Assembly (NCBI RefSeq): GCF_034702125.1
Contig: NC_085872.1
Span: 24,994,502 to 25,058,501 of the forward strand
Direction of reading: 5' to 3'
Length of the DNA stretch: 64,000 bases
Source: Engraulis encrasicolus
Lineage: Eukaryota > Chordata > Actinopteri > Clupeiformes > Engraulidae
Shown here: one piece after another, positions 42,762 through 53,066 of the stretch
How the letters are laid out: every line of letters starts with the position of its first letter
How positions within the stretch are numbered: the first letter of the stretch is position 1
Notes under the pieces: model-generated
What the model was told of the DNA's origin: nothing
Databases searched by the model: none
Seen by the model: the letters and a program-made list of their open reading frames with translations, nothing else
Made by a program: the position numbers and the translations under genes

Positions 42762-43382
42762 CTACTGTACTGTACTGTGGCGAAGTGTACTCTGCTGTAC
42801 GGTACTGTATTGTACTGTACTGTACTATACTGTACTGTACGGTATGGTACTGTACTGTACTGTAATGTGATATACCACACTGTACTGTACTGTACTGCAC
42901 CGTACTATATGCTATTGTACTTTTACTTTACTATACTGCACCGTACTGTTGTATGCTACTGTACTGTACTGTACTGCACCGTACTGTATGCTACTGTACT
43001 GTGCTGTACTGTAGTGTACTGTACTGTACTATACTCTACTGTACTGTAATATACTTTACTATACTGCTCCGTACTGTATGCTACTGTACTGTACTGCAAT
43101 GTACTGTACTACACTCTACTGTACTGTATGCTACTGTACTTTACTGTACTGCACCATACTGTATGTTACTGTACTGTGCTGTACTGTACCGTACTGTATG
43201 CTACTTAACTTTACTGTACTGTACTGTACTGTATGCTACTGTACTGTACCGTACTGTATGCCACTGTACTGTTCTGTAGTGTACTCTACTCTACTGTATT
43301 ATACTCTACTGTACTGTACATTACTATACGGCACCATACTGTATGCTACTGTACTTTACTGTACTGTACTGTACAGTACAAC
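42762..43382. repeat. TACTG-based satellite, about 620 bp
   Basis: Degenerate tandem array of TACTG pentamers with a longer super-repeat (GTACTGTATGCTACTGTACT). ORFs across it (repeats of Leu-Tyr-Cys-Thr-Val) arise from the pentamer period and are not genes. Confidence 0.95.
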
Positions 43383-43514
43383 TACACAGAACTGAAACAT
43401 TTAGAGCATTCTGAGGTCATGTACAATATGATGCAAAAAGATGTAGTGGGAAGGAGTTATGTTACTGTTACCACTCAAAATCTTGAAGGTTAAAAAAGTC
43501 ATATGGCATTTTGT

Positions 43515-43515
43515 G

Positions 43516-43600
<85 letters not shown>
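43515..43600. repeat. (AT)n-(AG)n compound microsatellite
   Basis: A short AT run followed by about 60 bp of pure AG. Confidence 0.95.
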
Positions 43601-43603
<3 letters not shown>

Positions 43604-44019
43604 ATACCATATGAGAATTGTTTTTTAACATAGATATTTCTCTTAAAGGTGGCAAAGACCTACGGTAGGTAACATGTTGTCCATCAGCTGTCATTTTTGA
43701 AGTAGCAATTGAAATACTCAATGATTACTGAGTTTATTGTAATGCAACTTGTGACACAAGTACTAGGTGAGGACTTGTTTGCAAATTCAGGAGGGAAAAA
43801 AACTATTCTCACACCTCTGCCTACTTACTCAACACCTACTTAGAAATCATTCCCATTTGATTTGAACTGAAGATATAGCCTACATGTACTGTATATTGAG
43901 TGATCTGTAATGCCATTCTTAAAGACTGAAATGCAGTCACTATAGACATAATGCTACTTGTGAAAATTTAGAATTAGGTGATCTTATGGGTTCTTCATAC
44001 ACATGGAGAGGTATTGTCC

Positions 44020-44359
44020 TTTACCCTCTCTCATACACACTATTCAGTTCAGTAGAGTTTGGTCAACAGTCTCCTAATTCTGTAAGTAATGCTGATGGGA
44101 CACCAACCTTTTCATGCCAACCAAAGTATGTGTGATTGTTGTTCTTTGGGGTGAAGGACATAGAAATACAAGCACCATACGCTGTGCATGGTAAACAGTA
44201 GCCAACTCATATTTTGGCGAGCTAATGCCATGCTCAGCCGTCACTTCCAGCGAGGGTACAGTGTATAGTGCTCAAAATTTTCCACGACACTATGCACTAA
44301 AGACCTCAGTGCACTGTGTGCACTGTGCACTGACAAAAGTGTGTCATTTGAGACATAGC
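44020..44359. mobile_element. inverse copy of the 30877-31210 repeat
   Basis: Reads as the reverse complement of 30877-31210, including CACGACACTATGCACTAAAG and the end CATTTGAGACATAGCC. It may be the right arm of a large, heavily interrupted element whose left arm is at 30877. Confidence 0.65.
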
Positions 44360-44565
44360 CATAGAGGCAGTCGGCTCATATGTCCCACCTACCGAAAATC
44401 AGCAGGCGGAGCACTCGGAGGGTCACTCGCAGCATCAAAATGAATGGCAGTGAATGAGATGCCAGCACACTTTTAGACTTGTAATTGTCAGGAGCACTTT
44501 CATTCAAAGTCCACTGCCTGCGTCGTGAATCCAGGGAAACGACTATAAAGTGGCAGAACCATATA

Positions 44566-46182
44566 CAGTGCCCTCCATAATTATTGGCACCCCTGGTTGA
44601 GATGTGTTTTTTAGCTTCCAATTATTTTATTTTTTTTCTAAATAATATGGGACCTTAATGGAAAAAAAGAGAAAAATCCAACCTTCAATACAAGTGCATT
44701 TATTCAGTGGGGAAAAAATCCCACATAAAGAAATAATTATTTGACATCAAATAATGTGTGTCACAATTATTAGCACCCCTGGTGTTAATATTTTGTACAA
44801 CCCCCTTTTGCCAACAAAACAGCACCTAATCTTCTCCTATAATGTTTCACAAGATGGGAAAAGACAGAAAGAGGGATCTTCAGCCATTCCTCTTTGCAGA
44901 ATCTCTCTAAATCATCCAGAGACCTGGGTCCTCTCCTCTGTACTCTCCTCTTCAGCTCACCCCACAGGTTCTCAATGGGGTTGAGGTCAGGGGACTGAGA
45001 TGCCCATGGGAGGAGCTTGATTTTGTGTCTGGTGAACCATTTCTGTGTAGATTTGGCCATATGTTTAGGGTCATTGTCTTGCTGAAAGACCCAGTAACGA
45101 CCCAGCTTCAGCTTTCGGGCAGAGGGCAACAAATTTTGATTTAAAATGTCCTGGTATTTCAAAGCATTCATGATGCCATGCACCCTAAAAAGGTTCCCAG
45201 GGCCTTTGGAAGCGAAACAGCCCCACAGCATCACTGACCCACCCCCATACTTCACAGTGGGTATGAGGTGCTTTTCAGCATGCGCATCTTTCGTGGTACG
45301 CCAGACCCACTTAGAGTGTTTGTTGCCAAAAAGCTCAATCTTGGTCTCATCTGACCAAAGCACACGGTCCCAGTTGAAGCCCCAATACCGCTTGGCGAAC
45401 TCCAGACACTTGCGTTTATGATTGTGAGTGAGGAAAGGTTTTCTCCGTGCATGCCTCCCAAACAGCTTGTTGGCGTGTAGACAGCGCCTGATGGTTGATT
45501 TGGAGACTTTGTGACCCCAGGATGCTACCATTTGGTTTAATTCTGTAACAGTGAGCTTTGGAGATCTTTTGATTTCTCTTACCATCCTCCTCACTGTGCG
45601 TGGTGGCAAAATAAACTTGGGTCCTCGTCCAGGCTTGTTTACCACTGTTCCAGTTGTTTTGAACTTCTTAATTATTCCTCTCACAGTGGATATGGGCAGC
45701 TGCAGTTGAGTGGCAATCTTCTTGTAGCCTCTGCCTGACCTGTGAAGGTCGACGCACATCTGCCTCACTTGTATGCTGTGTTCCTTTGTCTTTCCCATGT
45801 TTAAGAGTGGATAAGAGAAATGGCCTCGGTGTCACGTCATATTTATACCCCAGGGAAACAGGAAGTGATGAATTACTAATTAAATGTTCCTACATACTCT
45901 GGTAAACTTTGTAAACTACTGTAGAAATGACAGAAATGCTTCAATTATATTTATTTCCTGGGAATTGTTAAGGGTGCCAATAATTGTGGAACAGGTGATT
46001 TAATGAAAAATAATTATTTTTTAGTCAGGGATTTTTTTATTTTCTTACAATTCATTTGAGTTGAAGGCTACATTTTCCTACAATTTTCAGTGTGACAGTA
46101 TTCTTCTGCAATAAACACTGAATTTATTTTAAGGCTTTTAACACATCTCAACCAGGGGTGCCAATAATTATGGAGGGCACTG
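44566..46182 (-). mobile_element. Tc1-like transposon, 1617 bp, apparently intact
   Basis: Terminal inverted repeats CAGTGCCCTCCATAATTATT and its complement are flanked by TA (44564-44565, 46183-46184). Related internal repeats (CACAATTATTAGCACCCC near 44762; the inverse of CCACAATTATTGGCACCC near 45970-45990) give the IR/DR layout with two sites per end. The transposase gene fills 44785-45798. Confidence 0.9.
44785..45798 (-). CDS. Tc1-like transposase, 337 residues, intact
   Basis: Cut-and-paste DDE transposase moving the 44566-46182 element into TA sites. It starts MGKTKEHS with paired helix-turn-helix DNA-binding regions (about residues 1-110: VRQMCVDLHRSGRGYKKIA...STVRGIIKKF) and a GRGPKF hinge. 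The catalytic triad is visible: D in WSDETKIE, D in QQDNDPKH, and E in SPDLNPIENLW with 34 residues between the last two (DD34E). The glycine-rich box KYGGGSVMLWGCF is present. Length matches the family (about 340). No stop or frameshift. Confidence 0.95.
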   Translation of the reverse strand: MGKTKEHSIQVRQMCVDLHRSGRGYKKIATQLQLPISTVRGIIKKFKTTGTVVNKPGRGPKFILPPRTVRRMVREIKRSPKLTVTELNQMVASWGHKVSKSTIRRCLHANKLFGRHARRKPFLTHNHKRKCLEFAKRYWGFNWDRVLWSDETKIELFGNKHSKWVWRTTKDAHAEKHLIPTVKYGGGSVMLWGCFASKGPGNLFRVHGIMNALKYQDILNQNLLPSARKLKLGRYWVFQQDNDPKHMAKSTQKWFTRHKIKLLPWASQSPDLNPIENLWGELKRRVQRRGPRSLDDLERFCKEEWLKIPLSVFSHLVKHYRRRLGAVLLAKGGCTKY

Positions 46183-46289
46183 TATATGTCCGAACGACCA
46201 TGAGCAATTGTGCAATCCACAGTCCCCCCACCAACACTCAGTCTGACAGCGCAGTGTTGGTTGTTTACTGTTGGTTGTTGCACTGTTTA

Positions 46290-48118
46290 CCTGCACTGCA
46301 ACACTTCATGAATTCACTCTACTCTCTGAAGAAGACGTTTCCAAACTCATCACAAGAAGCCGTCCCACTACCTGCCTACTAGACCCAGTGCCCACGAACC
46401 TTCTTCAAGACATTGCCCAAACAGTGGTCCCAGCGATCACATCCATCATGAACTCCTCACTCTCCTCAGGCACTGTCCCCTTCGCCTTCAAACAAGCAAG
46501 GGTGACACCACTACTGAAGAAGCCTACACTGAACCCTGCTCATGTAGAAAACTACAGACCGGTCTCACTGCTTCCCTTCCTATCCGAGACGCTAGAAAGG
46601 GCAGTTGCAAAGCCAACTTCCTAAACCAGAACAGATTACTGGACCCAAAACAATCTGGTTTCAGAAGTGGACACTCAACTGAAACTGCGTTACTCTCAGT
46701 GACTGAAGCTATAAGGACTGCAAGAACGGAAGGACTATCCTCAGTCCTCATCCTACTAGACCTGTCTGCAGCCTTTGACACAGTCAACCACAAGATCCTC
46801 CTGAGGATTCTCACGGCCATGGGAATCACTGGCGTTGTCAACTCCTATCTATCTGGACGCACCTTCAGTGTGTCATGGCAAGGGAAACTGTCTACGACAC
46901 ACACCCTCTCCACAGGCGTACCCCAAGAATCAGTGCTGGGACCCCTTCTGTTTGCAATATACACCTCCTCCCTGGGACGTGTCATTCAAATACATGGGTT
47001 CTCCTACCACTGCTATGCTGATGACACCCAGATGTACCTGTCGTTCCGTCCAGAGGACACCACGGTTTCGGCACGCATCTCTGCCTGCCTCACCGACTTG
47101 TCTACATGGATGAAGGACCCCCACCTACAGCTGAACCTGTCCAAGACAGAGCTCCTGGTGATCCCAGCTAAACAGTCTCAGTGACAACATCAACCTCAAG
47201 ATAGACTCCACCATTGTGACCCCAAACAAAGTCGCCAAAAACCTTGGCGTCATGATTGATGATGAGCTGTCATGCTCCAACTACATCAACTCAGTCACCC
47301 GGACCTGTCGATTCCAGATGTCCAACGTACGGAATATCAGACCTGTGCTGACACAATATTCTGCACAACGACTGGTCCAGGCCACGGTCCTGTCCCGCGT
47401 TGTCTACTGCAACTCACTCATGACAGGTCTACCTGCTTGTGCGCTAAAACCTTTACAGATGATCCAGAATGCGGCGGCACGGTTGATATTCAATCAACCC
47501 AAAAGGACCCATGTTACTCCTCTATTCATTGAGTTGCACTGGCTACCGATCGCCGCCCGGATCAATCACAAGGCATTGACCCTTGCCTACAAAACCATCA
47601 CAGGAACGGCCCCAGCTTATCTGAAGGACCTACTAACGCCGTATTTTACCGGAAGAGAACTGCGCTCATCCAGCACCAGCCATCTGGCTCTGCCATCCAG
47701 TCGCTGGAGGTACTCCCACTCAAGATTGTTCTCCGTTGTTGTACTCAAGTGGTGGAACGGTCTCCGAGAGGCAGCAAGACTGAGCACATCTCTTGCAGCC
47801 TTCAAGAAACAACTAAAGACCTTCCTCTTTCGAGAGTATCTAGACTAATGCTTGAGCTGGCCTAGCCCCAGGGCAGACTCTTGACATGATGTATAGTTTA
47901 GTTTGTGTGTGTTTGTGTGTGTGTACTCGTTATTTACTCTTTATTTACTCTTAAAAAAAAAAAAAAAAAAAAAAACTAACGCCTCTTTGCAACTGCACTT
48001 GTTGTTCTGTATATTTCCTGTGCGCTTTGTATTTGCTTGTGATGTTGGCTTGATTATGTCCTCTTTTGAAAGTCGCTTTGGTTGTAAAGCATCTGCCAAA
48101 TGCAATGTAATGTAATAA
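46290..48118 (+). mobile_element. L2-clade LINE, 5'-truncated, two frameshifts
   Basis: Reverse transcriptase of a non-LTR retrotransposon. Visible motifs: VENYRPVSLLPFLSETLER, ILLDLSAAFDTVNHKILL, GVPQESVLGPLLF and the catalytic YADD (in YHCYADDTQMYL), then the C-terminal region NAAARLIFNQPKRTHVTPL and LHWLPIAARI. The frame shifts near 46610 and again near 47180, so it is a dead copy. An A-run at 47952-47973 lies in the 3' UTR. The tail AGTCGCTTTGGTTGTAAAGC with a terminal AATGTAATGTAAT repeat is typical of fish L2 elements. Confidence 0.85.
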
Positions 48119-48402
48119 TGTAATGGTGGGGGCACTGTGGATTCTACTACTGCTTGTGGTCGTTCTGACATAGATATGGTTCTGCCACTTCATAGTCGTT
48201 TCCCTGGATTCACGACGCAGGCAGTGGACTTTGAATGAAAGTGCTCCCGACAATTACAAGTCTAAAAAAGCAGAGTTTACCCTCCAGTGCGCTGGCTTCT
48301 CATTCACTGCCATTCATTTTGATGCTGCGAGTGACCCTCCGAGTGCTCCTCCGCCTGCTTTTTTTTTCGGTAGGCGGGACATATGAGCCAACTGCCTCTA
48401 TG

Positions 48403-49118
48403 CCAGACACTGCTCTTCTGGCTGATTGGATGGTCTGAGCAGCAGGCACACTGTCGCACTAAACTCCCTTTGAACAGGGCGGGACGAGCAGGGCATTTAG
48501 GCCCAGGGTCCTCCCATATTGGTGGTAGGGTTCCTATCAGAGATTATTTAAGTATATAGAGATATGCCAATGTAATAGATTGCTATGGGCACCTAACATG
48601 ACCAGGTTCCGGTCTGCCTAAAGGGGCGTGTCATAATACTCCTAGCATTGAATAGAACAGTCATTAGGTCTGCCTAGGTCTGCCTAAAGGGGGATCCCCC
48701 CCCCTCCCGCTTGAAATAATAGAACCCGGAAACAATGGGCCAATGGAACCTCTCTCTCTCTACTCTCTCTGGTTCCTATTATGACCCTGGCAGGCCAGGC
48801 TGTATCGAGGCCATAGTGTTTTTCCCTTGTGTGCAATTGTTCCGCCACTGCTTTTGACTGATCATAAAGACCTGTATACACATGGTTAAACCAGGCCTAT
48901 GCAGTCGCCTTCGACTGTTAAAGGTATATCCCCAAAACGCGACGCTTCCATTCCCCCATCATTCCTACCACTCCAGTCCACCTTCTTGTAAACTTATATG
49001 TTAAATACAAAGTATAAAAGAAATATATTTAATATCTATACATAGATCAATGATGTGCATAGGCTTAAAACCAAACGACTGTTGTGAAAAAGACACACAA
49101 AAATATGGGGCAAATGGG
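48403..49118. other. unassigned non-coding sequence
   Basis: No gene or bounded repeat recognised. A GGTCTGCCTAAAGGGG motif occurs three times in variants between 48610 and 48690. Confidence 0.5.
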
Positions 49119-49389
49119 AACACTGTTTTAATGGTTCACTATAACAGTGAATCTACCACATTAGGTACAGTGTAATAACCAGTGTAAAAATAATTAATAC
49201 CATGTACCAGTGTAACATCATGTACCAATTTTGTACATCATGTATTTGTGTGTAAGTATTACATATCGCATATTGTTACACTGTTATTACACTAGTATTA
49301 CATGGTATTAAATATTGTTACACTGGTTATTACACTGTACCTAATGTGGTAGATCCACTGAAATGGTGAACTATTATAATAAAGTGTTA
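49119..49389. mobile_element. MITE with long arms, about 270 bp
   Basis: Arms 49135-49187 and 49318-49370 are near-perfect inverse copies (CCACATTAGGTACAGTGTAA in both), with weaker pairing continuing outward. No transposase. Confidence 0.75.
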
Positions 49390-50030
49390 CGGGGCAAATC
49401 AACCCACCCAGTCAGAAGTTGTGGGCCAAAGTGTTGGCCACCAAAATCTAATCAGCTCATGAATCTACCCTGGAACATTAACACACAGAATCTGGGCAAA
49501 TCCATCCAACTGGTCAGAAGTTATGGGCCAAACAAAAATTTGGCCATCTTGAATTCAGCCATCTTGAAAGTGCTGGCCTCCAACATCTAATCAGTTAATG
49601 GACCTACCCTAGAGCATTAACACACCGAATCTGGGACAAATCCATCCACCCGGTCAGTAGTTATGAGCCAAACAAAAATTCGGCAATCTTCAATTCAGCC
49701 ATCTTGAAAGTGTGAAAGTGTTGATCTCCAAACTCGAATCAGTTAATGAACCTACCCTAGAGCATTCACACACTGAATCTGAGACAAATCCATCCACCCG
49801 GTCGGAAGTTATGGGCCAAACAAAAATTCGTTCATCTTGAATTCAGCCATCTTGAAAGTGGTGATCTCCAAACTCGAATTAGTTCATGAACCTACCCTAG
49901 AGCATTAACACACCGAATCTGGGACAAGTCCATCCACCCGGTCAGAAGTCATGGGCCAAACAAAAAATCGGCCATATTGAATTCAGCCATCTTGAAAGTG
50001 TTGACCTCCAAACCAAAATCAGACAAGAGA
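49390..50030. repeat. tandem repeat of about 140-bp units
   Basis: The motif GGGACAAATCCATCCACCCG or a variant starts near 49391, 49494, 49633, 49780 and 49921, each followed by GTCAGAAGTTATGGGCCAAA-type and CATCTTGAATTCAGCCATCT blocks. A further partial unit lies near 50306-50395. Confidence 0.85.
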
Positions 50031-50799
50031 AAGATATGTTAAAACCCGCCCATCCAATGCAAAGGAGTGTGCTCAATATTCGGTCTACTAAGGGGGCGTT
50101 GTCTCTCCTCCTTCTTCTCTTTTTGTGGTGTTTGCACGAGACGTGCGCTACCGCCATCTACAGCGCTAAGGGAACTCCATTTATTCTCAACCTTAAGACT
50201 CCGAAGGACTCCTAATCGAAGGTCTCCTAGAGGGGCGTTCACCCGACAACACATGGATACTGGAAAAGAACCCGCCTGATTTATCTCTCTTATATACGAT
50301 TCTCTGTCCAAACTCAAATCAGTTCATGAATCTACTCTAGAGCATTCACACACCAAATCTGGGACAAATCCAACCATCTGTTCAAAGGTTATCATGTTAA
50401 CACGAAAGAGCTAACGCCGCGGACGCGGTGCAGGCAAAACGCTCCGCGTTTCTGGGATATAAATAGGGTCTATTGGAATACATGGCAGAGGGGTTGATGT
50501 TTCTGAAATTCATCTTGTCGATCATGGCGTAAGACTATGGCTACATAAGAAAGAATGAAACAAGTTTTTTTTTTTTTAAAGAATGCTTCTGTAAAACTGG
50601 GCCTATGCCAAGTTTCCCATAAAGATGAATGGGAATTAGCGTTTTTCTTCCGGTTTACAGGTCTAGTCCCACCCCTCGCCGTTGCTTCACTTCAGATTAG
50701 AACGTACGTTATCCCATCTATTCTGTATCATTTGGCTGTTTAAATGGAGAGGATTCCCAAGTCCACTTCCTCCAGTGGCTTGAAGGGGGCTCCACATAA
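50031..50799. other. unassigned repeat-like sequence
   Basis: 50040-50290 looks like a dispersed repeat inserted in the tandem array (array sequence resumes at about 50306). No gene supported. Confidence 0.45.
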
Positions 50800-51164
50800 T
50801 GCCGTGTCCAGACCAAGAGCGAACTATGCTGTCTGGTAGCGTGGGTAGCAGAAGAAGTTTCGCCTTGAATTCGCTGTATTCGCTCCAGACGCAGCATTGA
50901 CATGTTTGATTCAGCTAATCACATAACGGCTCTGGCTTGATAGCCTGGGACATTCGGAGTTATGAGCGTACCGATTGTTTTTTCGCCCAAACAGCATCAG
51001 AGCGAATTCGCCTACGATTAGATTGAGTTTAATCGTCAAAATTCGCTCTGGTCGCTCAAGAAGCTTCGGTCCTGACGAATTCGCTTTGGTAGTGCAGGTT
51101 GCGTGCCCTCGATAGAGAAATAATGACTTCCGTCGCTTTGTTCGCTCCTGGTCTGTACACGGCA
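50800..51164. mobile_element. PIF/Harbinger-like MITE, copy B
   Basis: Ends TGCCGTGTCCAGACCAAGAG and, inverse, TGCCGTGTACAGACCAGGAG, with TAA on the left (50797-50799) and TTA on the right (51165-51167). Internal sequence (CGAATTCAAGGCGAAACTTC-type and CAGGCTATCAAGCCAGAGCC-type blocks) is the inverse of copy A at 14263-14592. Confidence 0.75.
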
Positions 51165-51167
51165 TTA

Positions 51168-52509
51168 GGCCTCCAGCAATAAGGAGATATCCATGGGGGT
51201 ACCGTCTGTCTTAGAACCAGGCGTAAGTGTCTGGCACCTTTCATAAAGCGGCACACCAATTGGTGGGCACCCAAGGTTGTGGTGCCAATGCCCACATGGC
51301 ACGCAGAAATGGCCTCAATCCAAAAAGTCTTGGATAAAAGAGTACCACAGGTACCAATCATTGGAAAACTATTTCACCGCGTTGGTCATACCACCAGTCG
51401 AGAACAGCCCATTTAAGGTTGTACAGAGATCTGGTAGATTGGGCCCTGGCTCCCTGGATTTTCCTGATGACATTCTCAGGGAGCCCTGTGGCATCCAAGT
51501 TACAGTAAGACGTTCCCTAACTAGCCCGATGGAATTCCCAGCCTCTCGCCTAGGGACATGATTCACGTCTCTGGCCATTGAGGGGTGAGACAAGTGTTCG
51601 GGGGGAGGGTGGTGCCCTAACCTCCGTTTGACTTAATCTCTGTGGGTAAACTACCAGGGAGGATTCCAAAGATTGCATGCGTAACAGTTTACACTTCGCC
51701 CGCGGAACTCCAAGGGCGCCGCATCAACTGCTTGGACTGGGGGTGCAACACCTACCTCAATGGTAGTGGTCACCCTTTGTTTTGAGTAGCTCCCTCTGAG
51801 GACTGAGAGTTGTGTGTGTGTGCAGCTTTCCGCCTGAGGTGAAGCGTGTCGTGCCACTGGAGTGAACTCTTGGCCTGTCTCCACTGAGTCAACAATAGTT
51901 GAGAGTAGGTAAGGGCAAAGTGGGCTCAAATTATTCGAGCTGCCATGACTCGTAACCCAAATATACCAGCCTCGTCAGTCGGGGAGTATAAATCCGAGGA
52001 ACCGTGCGCATGCAGTGACCGTGCGTAAAGCTCTCCGGCCCTCTCCAAGGGCGGTTCATAATAATGCAAGGTTGTGACACCAAAACCTTGTGGTACAAGT
52101 GCAGAGCTCTGCCCCAGCGTATGGGGTCTGGCCATAGCCGAAATGTGCATCGGCCCTGAGTGTTCGGAAGAACTGTGCTGTGCATCAAGCAGAGTCTCGA
52201 ACCATCTTCATCAAACCGCTTACTGGAGGTGAGAGGTGAGCGTCTCGGAAACGACAGATCAGATTCACGCGTAGATGTATCAGAGCAAGCATGTGTGGTT
52301 CCAGTTACACTAAGAATACAGGACACCGGTGAGCCCTCGAGCAGGTCTGAGACCTACCTACCTCTGCTCATGGAAAGAGGGGAATCGCCAAAACGCTTCT
52401 GAACTGTGCTCGAATGTAAGGAAACGTGTGAAGCTTAAGTGCATCTCTACACATTCCACGTTCTACACTATTTTTAGTTAGGGGGCAATTGGATTCAGAG
52501 CAGGCTGAC
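51168..52509. other. unassigned, repeat-like sequence
   Basis: About 1.3 kb with several ORFs of 70-130 codons on the minus strand, none with motifs I recognise. It has the look of decayed retroelement sequence but I could not place it. Confidence 0.4.
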
Positions 52510-52915
52510 TGTTACGACCCCAGCTCGTTTTGAGGGCGCAACATGAAGAGGAGACCACACAAAGATTCAAAGTTCAATGATATTTTTATTGAACCACAAT
52601 AATCAATGAAACAGGTGTCTAGGGGAATGAATGAACGGGTGTGTGAGAGTGAATGATGTATGCAATGTGTGCGTCAGTATCAATATGTGAGCTGTAAAGA
52701 AAGAATCAAAAGAGTGAGGGTATAGAAGTGAGGAGAGCAAGAAAGAGCCAGTGGTGAGGTTGAGGTCAGAGTGCCTAATGAGAGAGAGGGAGAGGATGGC
52801 TTTTAAAGCCTACACCTGCCCGCAGGTGGAGGTAATCACAATTAGCCTAATCAGGCCATGGCTCTGCTGTGCACTATCATGCCACGGCTTGGAGATGACA
52901 CATGGGGTCGTCACA
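52510..52915 (-). repeat. 3' LTR
   Basis: Reads TGTGACGACCCC...GGGGTCGTAACA on the minus strand. It contains a TATA-like TTTAAA (around 52803) and AATAAA (complement of about 52571-52576), the usual order for an LTR. Confidence 0.92.
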
Positions 52916-53066
52916 CCTCCCTCCCTAAAAGAGGTTGGCTACAACCTCAACAACAAAAAAAACAAACATACTACACATCCATCCAACATCCTGGATCCTT
53001 GGGAAGCTGGATGGAAGCATGCAAACATGTGAGAAACACACCTCAGAAAAACAACACCAAAAATAC

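Larger units (their letters stand above)
44360..48402. mobile_element. palindromic element with about 270-bp arms, split by Tc1 and L2 insertions
   Basis: Left arm 44360-44563 plus 46183-46245 (interrupted by Tc1) and right arm 48120-48402 are inverse copies. Shared blocks include GACTTGTAATTGTC, CGACGCAGGCAGTGGACTTT and CATAGAGGCAG. The loop is an L2 fragment. The family is unknown to me. Confidence 0.65.

Noticed and set aside
42582..43493. Four overlapping plus-strand ORFs of 86-155 codons
   Set aside because: They consist of Leu-Tyr-Cys-Thr-Val periodicity from the TACTG satellite.
51168..52440. Minus-strand ORFs (92 and 131 codons) as possible genes
   Set aside because: No motifs, no splice logic and repeat-like surroundings; left as unassigned.
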